Source of the DNA: CAG-103 sp905215475
Lineage (GTDB): Bacteria; Bacillota; Clostridia; Oscillospirales; Oscillospiraceae
Length of the DNA: 64,000 nt
Assembly (NCBI GenBank): GCA_905215475.1
Contig: CAJMPW010000005.1
Coordinates: 1-64,000 of the forward strand
Reading direction: 5' to 3'
The notes beneath the pieces are model-generated. The model searched no databases, had not been told where the DNA came from, and saw nothing but the letters and a program-made list of their open reading frames with translations. Positions 53,147 to 61,302 of this stretch are shown piece after piece (the stretch's first letter is position 1; each line of letters opens with the position of its first letter). The translations under genes and the position numbers were made by a program.

Positions 53147-54835
53147 ATGGAACAATCAATGAATCGTTATATCGGCCAGATGCTGGACGACCGCTACGAG
53201 ATCCTGGAGATCATCGGCAGCGGCGGCATGTCGGTCGTTTATAAGGCTATGTGCCATAAGCTGCACCGCTATGTCGCCGTTAAGATCCTGCGCGATGAAA
53301 TGGCGGAGGATGCCGAGCTGAAAAACCGCTTTCAGGCGGAGGCGCACGCCGTCGCCATGCTCTCGCAGCCGAACATCGTCGCGGTGTACGATGTGGGGCA
53401 CAGCGGTGATACGGAGTATATCGTCATGGAGCTCATCGAGGGCGTGACGCTCAAGCAGCGCCTCGCGGAGCGCGGCGTGTTCAGCGCGCAGGAGGCGCTG
53501 AGCTATGCTACGCAGATCGCAAAAGCGCTCCAGCACGCGCACGCGCACGGCATCGTCCACCGCGACATCAAGCCGCAGAACATCATGATCACGAACGACG
53601 ACATGGTCAAGGTGGCGGATTTCGGTATTGCCGCACTGGAAAACATCCACGAGGAGCGCAGTGGTCAGGCCATTGGATCGGTGCACTATATTGCGCCCGA
53701 GCAGGCGAAGGGCCTCAATGCAGACGCGCGCAGCGACCTGTATTCGCTCGGTGTCGTGCTCTATGAGATGACGACCGGTCACCTGCCGTATGACGCCGAC
53801 ACCCCGGAGGAGATCGCGCTCAAGCACATTGCCGGCAGCGCAAAGCCGCCGCGGGAGTGGAACAGTGCGATCCCCGAGGAGCTTGAGCGCATCACGCTCA
53901 AGGCGATGGAGCCTGACCTGCGCAAGCGCTATCAGTCGGCGGGGGAACTGCTCAAAGCGCTCAACGCCTGCAAAAAGCACCTCAATCAGCAGCGTCCGCT
54001 CGCCGAGCGGCGCAAGGAAAACGCGGAGAAAAAAGAGTCGTTCTTCGGCGTGGGGCATGACCTCACGGAAGAAGAATATCAACGGCGGCGCAAACGCGCC
54101 AAGCGCGTGAGCTATTTCACGGGCATTTTCTCGGTCGGTGTGTTTGCCGTCTTGCTGTTCGTGTTCCTCTGGAATTTCTGGCTCGAGGATCTGTTCCGCA
54201 CGGCGGAGCGCGTGGACGTGCCGGTTTTTACCGGAAAATCCTATGAGGCAGTCGTCAACGACAAGCAGTATTCCGATTATCGCTTTACCGTTTTGTATAC
54301 CGTCGACCCCGAAGTGCCGGACGGTGTCATCATCGCCCAGGACCCGGAAGCCGGAAAGAGCCGTATGCGCGTGCCGGAGGGCATCAGCGTGCAGCTCACC
54401 GTCAGCACCGGCGTTGTCATGGCGGAGGTGCCGTATGTGGTCAATGAGGACTATGAGGCGGCGACGGAAATGCTCGATAAAGCCGGCTTTACCGTCACGA
54501 CGGAGTTTCAGGCGTCCAAGGACGTGACGGCGAAGTATGTCATCCGCTCAGAGCCCGCGCCGGGCGAAAAGGCGGCTGTCGGTACGGGCGTGAAGCTCAT
54601 CGTCAGCGGCGGACCGACGCTGCGGGAGGTCACAGTGCCCGACCTGTCTACGCTCACGGAGTCAGCCGCGATCGCACGCATCGAGAGCAGCGGCCTCTGC
54701 TACGGCGGCACGTACAAAGAGGCGAATGACGCAAAGCAGGGCACGGTCTTCAAACAGAGCGCACCGGCCAACACAAAGCTCACGGAGTACAGCAAGGTCT
54801 ACATCTGGATCTCCGACGGGCCGGAAAAACCGTAA
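53147..54835 (+). CDS. prkC: Serine/threonine protein kinase with PASTA domains
   Basis: A 562-residue membrane kinase. The kinase domain (residues about 11-275) has EIIGSGGMSVVYKA, VAVKIL, HRDIKPQNIM and DFGIAA; a cytoplasmic linker, one membrane helix (about 328-348, FSVGVFAVLLFVFLW) and three extracellular PASTA domains follow (VDVPVFTGKSYEAV; AEVPYVVNEDYEAA; VTVPDLSTLTESAA). PASTA domains sense muropeptides or lipid II. It partners PrpC and may phosphorylate RsgA, encoded next. Confidence 0.96.
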   Translation: MEQSMNRYIGQMLDDRYEILEIIGSGGMSVVYKAMCHKLHRYVAVKILRDEMAEDAELKNRFQAEAHAVAMLSQPNIVAVYDVGHSGDTEYIVMELIEGVTLKQRLAERGVFSAQEALSYATQIAKALQHAHAHGIVHRDIKPQNIMITNDDMVKVADFGIAALENIHEERSGQAIGSVHYIAPEQAKGLNADARSDLYSLGVVLYEMTTGHLPYDADTPEEIALKHIAGSAKPPREWNSAIPEELERITLKAMEPDLRKRYQSAGELLKALNACKKHLNQQRPLAERRKENAEKKESFFGVGHDLTEEEYQRRRKRAKRVSYFTGIFSVGVFAVLLFVFLWNFWLEDLFRTAERVDVPVFTGKSYEAVVNDKQYSDYRFTVLYTVDPEVPDGVIIAQDPEAGKSRMRVPEGISVQLTVSTGVVMAEVPYVVNEDYEAATEMLDKAGFTVTTEFQASKDVTAKYVIRSEPAPGEKAAVGTGVKLIVSGGPTLREVTVPDLSTLTESAAIARIESSGLCYGGTYKEANDAKQGTVFKQSAPANTKLTEYSKVYIWISDGPEKP

Positions 54836-54857
54836 CAGACAAAGGAGCACATTGCTT

Positions 54858-55742
54858 ATGGTGCAGGGTGTCATCATCAAGGCGCTCAGCGGCTTTTACT
54901 ATGTGGCCGCCGGCGATCAGATCGTGGAGTGCAAGGCGCGCGGCCGCTTCCGTTACGACGGGTGCAGCCCGCTGGTCGGCGACCGGGTGCAGCTGAGCTT
55001 CGACGCGCACGGCAAGGGGCGCATCGACGCGGTGGAGCAGCGGCACAATGCGTTCATCCGCCCGGCGGTGGCGAATATCGACCAGCTCATCATGATCGGC
55101 GCGAACGTCAATCCGATCACGGATCCGTTTCTGATCGACCGCGTGGTCGCTATCGCGGAAAACGCGGGCTGCGAGCCGGTCGTCTGTCTCAATAAGTGCG
55201 ATCTTGACCCGGCGGAGCATCTTTATGACATTTACCGCTCCATCGGCTTTCGCGTTCTGCGCACGAGCGCCGCGACCGGGCTCGGCATGGATGAACTGCG
55301 CGATGCGCTGCGCGGTAAGACCAGCGCCTTCACCGGCAACTCCGGCGTCGGCAAATCGAGTCTGCTCAATGCGCTCGACGCATCGTTCGGCATTGCGACC
55401 GGCGCTGTCAGCGAGCGGCTCGGCCGCGGCAAGCATACGACGCGCCACGTCGAGCTCTATGCGCTCGGCGAGGACACGTTTGTCGCCGACACGCCGGGCT
55501 TCGCGTCCTTTGAGGTGGATATGGTTGACCCCATTTCGTGCGAGAATCTGCAGTATGCATTCCGGGAATTCCGTCCATATATCGGCAAGTGCCGCTTTCG
55601 TGACTGCGCGCACCTGAAAGAGCCCGGCTGCGCGGTGCTCGCCGCCGTGGAGGCGGGCGAGATCGCGCCCGAGCGCCACGAGAGCTATGCGCGCCTGTAC
55701 GCACTCTCGGCGCAGGTCTGCGACTGGGAAAAGAAAAAATAG
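54858..55742 (+). CDS. rsgA: Ribosome small-subunit GTPase RsgA
   Basis: A 294-residue circularly permuted GTPase: OB-fold N-terminus, G4 LNKCDLD, G1 GNSGVGKSS, G3 DTPGF and a C-terminal zinc site (C-x-ENLQ ... GKCRFRDCAHLKEPGC). It checks 30S maturation. ATG 54858 or in-frame TTG 54852 could serve AAAGGAG. The rpe and thiN genes that usually follow are missing; sporulation-type genes follow instead. Confidence 0.95.
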   Translation: MVQGVIIKALSGFYYVAAGDQIVECKARGRFRYDGCSPLVGDRVQLSFDAHGKGRIDAVEQRHNAFIRPAVANIDQLIMIGANVNPITDPFLIDRVVAIAENAGCEPVVCLNKCDLDPAEHLYDIYRSIGFRVLRTSAATGLGMDELRDALRGKTSAFTGNSGVGKSSLLNALDASFGIATGAVSERLGRGKHTTRHVELYALGEDTFVADTPGFASFEVDMVDPISCENLQYAFREFRPYIGKCRFRDCAHLKEPGCAVLAAVEAGEIAPERHESYARLYALSAQVCDWEKKK

Positions 55743-55744
55743 CG

Positions 55745-55773
55745 CACAAACGCACCGTCCTCCGCATATCCTG
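55745..55773 (+). promoter_or_regulatory. Sigma-K/E-like promoter motif ahead of the 51-residue peptide
   Basis: ACA (55746-55748), 16-nt spacer, CATATCCTG (55765-55773) resembles the late mother-cell pattern mACm-N16-CATAnnnTA, or a degenerate sigma-E -10. The motif is short and could be chance. Confidence 0.3.
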
Positions 55774-55802
55774 TAGGGATAACCTGCAAGCGGAGGGCGG
55801 TG
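55753..55802 (+). repeat. 13-bp hairpin enclosing the ribosome binding site of the 51-residue peptide
   Basis: CACCGTCCTCCGC (55753-55765) pairs with GCGGAGGGCGGTG (55790-55802) with one wobble; TATCC/GGATA (55767-55771/55777-55781) forms an inner stem. The Shine-Dalgarno GGAGGG is at 55792-55797, fully inside. The hairpin may also end the rsgA transcript, although only CTTTAT follows. Confidence 0.6.
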
Positions 55803-55806
55803 CTTT

Positions 55807-55962
55807 ATGTTTCGACGGCGGGGGATCTGTTTTTGGATCGGCATTGCGTGCGTGGTCACCGGGGTGTTCATCATTCTGGCGCTCGTGCTGCCGGCGGGAT
55901 TCTGGTGGTTTGCGCTCGGCGGCGCGCTCATTGCGGCAGGTGTTTGGCTGCTGCGGTGCTGA
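55807..55962 (+). CDS. 51-residue hydrophobic peptide, unknown function
   Basis: A short open frame: a basic start MFRRRG, then two membrane-prone segments (CFWIGIACVVTGVFIILALV and FWWFALGGALIAAGVWLL) around LPAG, ending RC. GGAGGG lies 9 nt upstream of the ATG. Position, ribosome binding site and hydrophobic design favour a real small membrane protein. It is 63 nt ahead of the SipL-like gene, so a spore-envelope role is possible but unproven. Confidence 0.6.
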   Translation: MFRRRGICFWIGIACVVTGVFIILALVLPAGFWWFALGGALIAAGVWLLRC

Positions 55963-56025
55963 CGGCGGCATAAGCGCCATTCGCCCGGCATAAGGATGTA
56001 CAAAAACGATAAGGAGCACATCTTT

Positions 56026-57525
56026 ATGGAACTACAACTGGGTAAGCAGGAGCACAGAATGTATACGCGGATCTTTGACCGCATCGGGGAGGAGACGTGC
56101 AGTGTGGACGCCGTCGTGCCCGACGCGCTCGGCGATCTCAGTGCGCTCGTGGTCACTGAGGGCACGTTCTGCCTTTGGAATCTCGCGTTTTCGGACAAGA
56201 GCGCACAGATCGAGGGCTGCGTTGCAGCAGACGTTGTCTATACCGAAGAAAACGGCGCACTGCGCAGTTTTCCCGTGGAGCTGCCGGTCAAGGTGCATAT
56301 GAGCGGCGACACGCTTTCAGAGGACGTGCGCCCGTGGCTGCGCTGCACGCTCGCGGCGCTGGATGCGCGCGCGGTCAATTCCCGCAAGGTGCGAGTGACG
56401 GCGCGGCTGAGTCTGTGTCTGCGCGCCTACCGGGAGACGGAGCTCACGCTCACGGAGCGCATCGAGAGTGACGGCGGTGCCGTGTTCACGCATACAGAGC
56501 CATTGTGCGTGCACGTGCCGGTGGCCGTGGAGGAACAGACGTTCACGGCAACGCAAATGCACCGCTTTGCCGCCGGTCAGCCGGAAACGGACCGCCTGCT
56601 GTGCCACACGGAGTCCGTATGGCTCGACGAGGTGCGTATCGCTGACGGGCGTGCAGTCGTGCAGGGGCGTGTGCGCGCATCGGTCAGCTATTTGCAGCAG
56701 GGGCAGTCTTGCCCGGTCGTTGAGACGTTCGAGACGCCGTTTTCGCAGCTGCTCGACTGTCCGGCGGACGCCGAGCCCTGTATGGTGCAGGCAAGTGTCA
56801 GCCTGACAGCGGCCTATCTGAATGTGAGCACCGCAGCCGACGGTGCGACACTGGAGGCGGAGTATCACCTCGTCGCACAGACGGTGTGCTTTGGTGAGCT
56901 CGCGGCGGAATGTGTGACGGATGCTTACTGCAACACCGCGCAGCTGCAGCTCGAATGCGAGACGATCCCGGCCGGAACGGTGCATCCGGCAGAGCCGCTG
57001 CACCTGACTGCGGAGGGGATGATCGCGTGCGATGCTGCCGCGCTGACGGTGCGCGCGCAGCGTGCCGAGCTCTGCGGCGCTGCGGCCGATGGCTGCGATG
57101 TGCTCGTGCATCTGCTGGTGACGGATGCCGAGCAGCGCGTGTCCTGCTTGGAGAAGCGGCTGCACCTGCCGCTGGAAACTGACGGCAGCGGGCGGGTAGA
57201 GCTGCTGTATGCGCTGCCGGAAGCGCCGGCGGTCACGGCAACAGCGGACGGTTTTCAGCTGCGCGCAGCGGTCACGGTCGGCTTGGCGCGGTTTTGCCCG
57301 TCTGCGTTCCGGCAGGTCACCGGCGTGACGGCGCAGGAGCGCTCGAGCCCGTATGCAGCCGTGCCGTCGCTGACGATCGTGCGCTGGAACGGGGAGGATC
57401 TGTGGCAGCTCTCGAAGCGTTATTGCTCGAGCGAGCGGTGCATCCGCGAGACGAACGGCCTCTTGGATGACGATACACCGGCCGAATTGCCGCAATATCT
57501 CCTCATCCCCAAGACGGAGGCGTAG
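56026..57525 (+). CDS. DUF3794 protein with C-terminal LysM (SipL-like spore protein)
   Basis: A 499-residue protein without signal peptide. The body contains repeated DUF3794-type beta-rich modules (for example PVKVHMSGDTLSEDV, RVRASVSYLQQGQ, EYHLVAQTVCFGEL) and the C-terminus (about 450-497) is a LysM domain (LTIVRWNGEDLWQLSKRYCSS, ending YLLIPKTEA). This architecture and length match SipL of C. difficile, which binds SpoIVA on the forespore surface and is needed for coat and cortex assembly. ATG 56026 follows AAGGAGCAC. Confidence 0.8.
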   Translation: MELQLGKQEHRMYTRIFDRIGEETCSVDAVVPDALGDLSALVVTEGTFCLWNLAFSDKSAQIEGCVAADVVYTEENGALRSFPVELPVKVHMSGDTLSEDVRPWLRCTLAALDARAVNSRKVRVTARLSLCLRAYRETELTLTERIESDGGAVFTHTEPLCVHVPVAVEEQTFTATQMHRFAAGQPETDRLLCHTESVWLDEVRIADGRAVVQGRVRASVSYLQQGQSCPVVETFETPFSQLLDCPADAEPCMVQASVSLTAAYLNVSTAADGATLEAEYHLVAQTVCFGELAAECVTDAYCNTAQLQLECETIPAGTVHPAEPLHLTAEGMIACDAAALTVRAQRAELCGAAADGCDVLVHLLVTDAEQRVSCLEKRLHLPLETDGSGRVELLYALPEAPAVTATADGFQLRAAVTVGLARFCPSAFRQVTGVTAQERSSPYAAVPSLTIVRWNGEDLWQLSKRYCSSERCIRETNGLLDDDTPAELPQYLLIPKTEA

Positions 57526-57551
57526 TTTTCGCGCAAAAATGCGGATTTTCC

Positions 57552-57580
57552 TTGCCACGCGGCTCTGTTTGTGTTAAAAT
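57552..57580 (+). promoter_or_regulatory. Promoter of yebC
   Basis: TTGCCA (57552-57557), 17-nt spacer, TAAAAT (57575-57580), 33 nt ahead of ATG 57614. Confidence 0.7.
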
Positions 57581-57613
57581 GTTCAAAGCATTTTAGCAAG
57601 AGGAGTTGTAACT

Positions 57614-58345
57614 ATGTCCGGACATTCCAAGTGGCATAACATACAGAAAACCAAAGGCGCGCAGGACGCCAAGCGCGCGCAGGCGTTCACGAAGATCGCC
57701 CGTGAGATGATCGTGGCCGTCAAAGAGGGCGGCAGCGGCGACCCCAATAACAATTCCCGCCTCGCAGCTGTCATCGCCAAGGCGAAGGCCGCCAACATGC
57801 CGAACGACAACATCAAGCGCACGATCGACAAGGCGCTCGGCTCCGGCAACACCGATAACTACGAGTCTATCACCTATGAAGGCTATGGCCCGTCTGGTGT
57901 CGCCATCATCGTCGAAACGATGACCGACAACCGCAACCGCACCGCCTCCGAGGTGCGCCATTACTTTGATAAGTACGGCGGAAACATGGGCGCGACCGGC
58001 TGCGTGTCGTGGTCGTTTGACAAAAAGGGCGTCATCGTCATCAATGATGAGGATCAGGAGCTCGAGGAAGACAAGGTCATGGAGGATGCGCTCGAAGCCG
58101 GTGCAGCCGACTTTGCGCCCGACGAGGGCGTCTACACGGTCTACACTGATCCCGATGATGTGGCTTCGGTGGCCGAGGCGCTCACGAATGACGGCTATGA
58201 GCTGCTGAGCGCGCAGGTAGAGATGGTGCCGCAGAACACCATCAAGCTCACCGACGAGGGCGATATCAAAAACCTCCAGAAGATGCTCGACATGTTCGAG
58301 GACAACGAAGATGTCCAGAACGTGTGGCACAACTGGGAAGAGTAA
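57614..58345 (+). CDS. yebC: YebC/PmpR family protein
   Basis: A 243-residue protein with the family start MSGHSKWHNIQ and segments NMPNDNIKRTIDKALG, YEGYGPSGVAIIVE and NRTASEVRHYFDKYGGNMG. Described as DNA-binding regulators; recent work on YebC-type proteins also points to easing translation of proline-rich stretches. Monocistronic, with its own promoter and terminator. AAGAGGAG precedes the ATG. Confidence 0.95.
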   Translation: MSGHSKWHNIQKTKGAQDAKRAQAFTKIAREMIVAVKEGGSGDPNNNSRLAAVIAKAKAANMPNDNIKRTIDKALGSGNTDNYESITYEGYGPSGVAIIVETMTDNRNRTASEVRHYFDKYGGNMGATGCVSWSFDKKGVIVINDEDQELEEDKVMEDALEAGAADFAPDEGVYTVYTDPDDVASVAEALTNDGYELLSAQVEMVPQNTIKLTDEGDIKNLQKMLDMFEDNEDVQNVWHNWEE

Positions 58346-58370
58346 ACACCCGTTTTTGCGGATCAGAAAT

Positions 58371-58407
58371 AAGGATGGAGAGATTATCTGTCTCTCCATC
58401 CTTTTTT
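58371..58407 (+). terminator. Intrinsic terminator of yebC
   Basis: AAGGATGGAGAGA (58371-58383) pairs perfectly with TCTCTCCATCCTT (58391-58403), followed by TTTT. Confidence 0.95.
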
Positions 58408-58515
58408 GCGTTTCCAGAGGCGAGCGTAAGGTTTACCACGCGAAATTACCATTACCATAATTTATACATAAAAGTGCTATTTTGTCGGAAAAATGAACAT
58501 TTTGTGAATTCCGAA

Positions 58516-58544
58516 TTGCCGTTTCCATCACGCTGTGATACCAT
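58516..58544 (+). promoter_or_regulatory. Probable promoter of the zinc-ribbon gene
   Basis: TTGCCG (58516-58521), 17-nt spacer, TACCAT (58539-58544). An ATCAC-GCT-GTGAT palindrome lies in the spacer (58527-58539). The region 58435-58515 is unusually AT-rich for this window. Confidence 0.45.
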
Positions 58545-58593
58545 ACAAGCGTGGAGTGAGTCTCCACTCAGAGATATGAACGGAGGGAAAGAG

Positions 58594-58893
58594 ATGAAGT
58601 ATTGTCAGCAATGCGGAAGTCAATTGGTCGATCAGGCGGTCGTGTGCCCGAACTGCGGCTGCACTGTGCAGGAGCCGATCAATCAGCAGGAAGATAAGCC
58701 GTCGACCGGGCTGAACATTCTGGCGTTTTTGTTCCCGCTGGTCGGTCTGATCCTGTACCTGTGCTTCCAGAAGACGACGCCGGTGCGCGCCAAAGCGATC
58801 GGCAAATGGGCGCTGGACGGCTTCGCTGTCGGTGCTGCGCTCTCGATTCTGGTCGGGATTCTGGGCGTGATTCTGGGTGCCATGTACGCATAA
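58594..58893 (+). CDS. Zinc-ribbon membrane protein
   Basis: A 99-residue protein: an N-terminal zinc ribbon with two Cys pairs (KYCQQCGSQL and VVCPNCGCTV), a charged linker, then two hydrophobic segments (LNILAFLFPLVGLILYLCF and VGAALSILVGILGVILGAMY). Such proteins are common in Firmicutes; function unknown. CGGAGGGA precedes ATG 58594. It forms a single-gene unit with a strong terminator. Confidence 0.8.
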   Translation: MKYCQQCGSQLVDQAVVCPNCGCTVQEPINQQEDKPSTGLNILAFLFPLVGLILYLCFQKTTPVRAKAIGKWALDGFAVGAALSILVGILGVILGAMYA

Positions 58894-58903
58894 ACGCGCG
58901 CGT

Positions 58904-58941
58904 GCGGGTGAAATGCAATCGCTGCATTTCACCCGCTTTTT
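58904..58941 (+). terminator. Intrinsic terminator of the zinc-ribbon gene
   Basis: GCGGGTGAAATGCA (58904-58917) pairs perfectly with TGCATTTCACCCGC (58923-58936), followed by TTTTT. Confidence 0.96.
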
Positions 58942-58986
58942 ACACGGTTTTGGTGTCGGTAGTGACGTGCGCGCGGGCAGAAATGT

Positions 58987-59015
58987 TTGACAGCGCCGCC
59001 GTTTTTCGCTATGCT
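58987..59015 (+). promoter_or_regulatory. Promoter of the amidase gene
   Basis: Consensus TTGACA (58987-58992), 17-nt spacer, TATGCT (59010-59015), 33 nt before ATG 59048. Confidence 0.75.
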
Positions 59016-59047
59016 GGTCACATAACAGTATGAGAGCGGGGGATACC

Positions 59048-59872
59048 ATGAAGCTTGGTCTATGCCAGATGCCGGTCACGGTGTCGCAGCAGGAGAATCA
59101 CGCGGCCATGCGCCGCTATGTGCGCGATGCCGCCGCTGCCGGCTGCGATCTGGTCGTGCTGCCGGAGATGTGGTGCTGCCCATATGATAACGCGGCGTTT
59201 GCAGACTATGCCGAGCCGCAGGGCGGCCGGACGTGGCGTCTGCTGCGCGACACTGCGCGCGAGAGCGGCGTCTGGCTTGTTGCGGGCTCTGTGCCGGAGC
59301 GTGACGGGGACGCGATCTACAACACCTGCTATGTCTTTGACCCGAACGGGACGCAGCGGGCAAAGCACCGCAAGGTGCATCTGTTTGACATTGATGTGGC
59401 GGGCGGTCAGCGGTTTTTCGAGTCCGACACGCTCTCGCCCGGACAGCACTATACGCTCTTTGACACGCCGTTCGGCAAGGTCGGCGCTGCCATCTGCTTT
59501 GATGTGCGCTTTGCAGAGCTGTTTCGCATCCTTGCCCTTGAGGGCGCGCGGCTGATCGTTGTTCCGGCGGCGTTCAATATGACGACCGGTCCGGCGCATT
59601 GGGAGCTGCTGTTTCGCGCGCGGGCGCTCGATAACCAGTGCTTCCTCGCGGGCTGTGCCCCGGCGCGGGATGAAACGGCGGGCTATGTATCCTATGCGCA
59701 CTCGCTCGTGTGTGACCCATGGGGGCGCGTGCAGGCGCAGGCCGGTGCAGCGCCGGCGCTGCTGATCTGTGACATTGACCTTGCGCAGGCAGATGCCGTT
59801 CGTGCACAGATCCCGGTTTTGCGCGCGCGGCGAACCGACCTGTATCAGCTCAAATACGAAAAAGACTCGTGA
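59048..59872 (+). CDS. Carbon-nitrogen hydrolase (omega-amidase/Nit2-like)
   Basis: A 274-residue nitrilase-superfamily enzyme with the Glu-Lys-Cys triad E40 (VVLPEMW), K109 (HRKVHLFDID) and C150 (GAAICFDVRFAELFR). The KVHLFDI and CFDVRFAEL motifs favour the omega-amidase branch, which hydrolyses alpha-ketoglutaramate-type amides. Substrate not proven. The stop codon lies in the left arm of the shared terminator at 59859. Confidence 0.88.
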   Translation: MKLGLCQMPVTVSQQENHAAMRRYVRDAAAAGCDLVVLPEMWCCPYDNAAFADYAEPQGGRTWRLLRDTARESGVWLVAGSVPERDGDAIYNTCYVFDPNGTQRAKHRKVHLFDIDVAGGQRFFESDTLSPGQHYTLFDTPFGKVGAAICFDVRFAELFRILALEGARLIVVPAAFNMTTGPAHWELLFRARALDNQCFLAGCAPARDETAGYVSYAHSLVCDPWGRVQAQAGAAPALLICDIDLAQADAVRAQIPVLRARRTDLYQLKYEKDS

Positions 59873-59891
59873 AGATCACGAGTCTTTTTTT
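59859..59891. terminator. Bidirectional terminator shared by the amidase gene and trmO
   Basis: AAAAAGACTCGTGA (59859-59872) pairs with TCACGAGTCTTTTT (59876-59889) around AGA, with T-runs on both strands. Both stop codons lie inside the stem: TGA 59870-59872 on plus and the trmO stop at 59876-59878 on minus. Confidence 0.93.
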
Positions 59892-60553
59892 ATGATGTCC
59901 GTGACGGTCAGCGTCTGGCTGTCAACGCGGAATTTGATTTCATAGCCGCCGAATTCCAGCCCGTAGACGCGGCTGGCGTCTGCTTGATACCGGGGGCGCG
60001 GGTCTTGCGCGAGCACGCCGATGAGCGCGTCGCGCTTGTCGGCGGGGAAGCGGGAGAGCTGCTCCGGCGGGATCGTCACGGTCAGCTCCTGCATCTCCAC
60101 CTGACCGGTGAAGCCTTCGGCCGCCTCCGGATGACAGTCGGCGTAGGGAATATAGGGCTTGATGTCATAGATCGGCGTCCCGTCCATGAGGTCAGCCCCT
60201 GCGACATGGAGCACCGGGCCGCGCGGGTCAGTGAGTTCAACGCGCTCGAGCCGCACGCACGACAGGCCGATGGGGTTCGGCCGGAACGGGGAGCGCGTGG
60301 CGAACACGCCCATGCGCACATTGCCGCCCAGTCGCGGCGGTCGCACGGTCGGCGACCAGGGAGCATCAACGTTTTCGGAAAACTCCCAGATCAGCCAGAT
60401 GTGCGAGTAGCCGTCCAGCCCCCGCACAGCCTCACGGCTTCGAAATTCCGGCTCAAAGACGATCTCGGCCTGCAGGCTTTCGACGACACCGCTCTGACGC
60501 GGGATGCCGAATTTGGTGGAAAAATCACTGTGGATGTGTGCGATCGGTCTCAT
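59876..60553 (-). CDS. trmO: tRNA (N6-threonylcarbamoyladenosine37-N6)-methyltransferase TrmO
   Basis: A 225-residue TsaA/VirR-like protein: IAHIHSDFSTKFGIPRQSGVV near the start, SHIWLIWEF, then NVRMGVFATRSPFRPNPIGLS and GADLMDGTPIYDIKPYIPYAD, all diagnostic. It methylates t6A37 in tRNA-Thr. The start (ATG, 60553-60551) overlaps the nth stop and is preceded by GAGGAGGTGGAG; the frame extends further upstream but inside nth. Confidence 0.92.
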   Translation of the reverse strand: MRPIAHIHSDFSTKFGIPRQSGVVESLQAEIVFEPEFRSREAVRGLDGYSHIWLIWEFSENVDAPWSPTVRPPRLGGNVRMGVFATRSPFRPNPIGLSCVRLERVELTDPRGPVLHVAGADLMDGTPIYDIKPYIPYADCHPEAAEGFTGQVEMQELTVTIPPEQLSRFPADKRDALIGVLAQDPRPRYQADASRVYGLEFGGYEIKFRVDSQTLTVTDIIKKDS

Positions 60554-61188
60554 AGCTCCACCTCCTCTGCGGTTTGACATACGTGGCGCACGCAGCACGT
60601 GCTGCATAGCGGCTTGCGCGCGGTGCACACGGCGCGGCCGTGCAGGACGAGCCGGTGGCAAAAGTCGGACGATTCCTCCGGCGGCAGGATCTTGCGCAGC
60701 GCGGTCTCGATCTTGACGGGGTCTTTAAGCCCGTCGACGAGACCCATCCGGTTTGAGAGCCGGATGCAGTGCGTGTCCACGACCACAGCGGGCTTGTGAT
60801 ATACGTCGCCGAGGATGAGGTTTGCCGTCTTGCGCCCGACGCCGGGCAGGGAAGTGAGCGCCTCCATCGTGTCCGGCACGCGGCCGCCGTATTCTGCGGC
60901 AAGCTTGCGCGCACACAGCACGATGTCGCGCGCCTTTGCGCGGAAAAACCCGCACGAGCGCACATAGGGCTCGACGTCCTCCGGCTCGGCATCGGCAAAC
61001 GCCTCGAGCGTCGGAAAGCGCGCAAACAGCGCGGGTGTGATCTGATTGACGCGTTCGTCCGTGCACTGTGCTGCCAGCCGCACGGCGAAGAGCAGCTCGT
61101 AATCCTTCTGATATTGCAGGGAGCACTCCGCGGGGTAGGCCTGTGCCAGCGCGCGGAGGATCTCCTGAACCTGTTCGGTTGTGCGCAT
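60550..61188 (-). CDS. nth: Endonuclease III
   Basis: A 212-residue base-excision repair glycosylase/AP lyase. The helix-hairpin-helix is LPGVGRKTA with catalytic K120, and D138 is in VVDTHC. The [4Fe-4S] loop is C188-x6-C195-x2-C198-x5-C204. The ATG at 61188 is preceded by GAGAGGTGAAG on the minus strand; the frame stays open far upstream, antisense to rarA, which is coincidental. Operon with trmO; divergent from rarA. Confidence 0.96.
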   Translation of the reverse strand: MRTTEQVQEILRALAQAYPAECSLQYQKDYELLFAVRLAAQCTDERVNQITPALFARFPTLEAFADAEPEDVEPYVRSCGFFRAKARDIVLCARKLAAEYGGRVPDTMEALTSLPGVGRKTANLILGDVYHKPAVVVDTHCIRLSNRMGLVDGLKDPVKIETALRKILPPEESSDFCHRLVLHGRAVCTARKPLCSTCCVRHVCQTAEEVEL

Positions 61189-61245
61189 CTTCTTCACCTC
61201 TCCGGCAGTGTAGCACATTTTGTGCCGTCTGCCAAGTGCGGTCGG

Positions 61246-61274
61246 TTGCCAAGGCGGGAAAAATGCGCTATAAT
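61246..61274 (+). promoter_or_regulatory. Promoter of rarA
   Basis: TTGCCA (61246-61251), 17-nt spacer, consensus TATAAT (61269-61274), 28 nt before ATG 61303; divergent from nth. Confidence 0.8.
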
Positions 61275-61302
61275 ATCGCCATCGCAACACAGGAGGCGCA
61301 CT

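Noticed and set aside
54726..54857. Upstream extension of rsgA inside prkC
   Set aside because: The extension overlaps the end of the PASTA region and lacks a ribosome binding site; AAAGGAG at 54841-54847 marks the true start.
60769..61302. N-terminal extension of rarA by 178 codons over nth
   Set aside because: RarA begins at its normal N-terminus at 61303 with a ribosome binding site and a consensus promoter just upstream.
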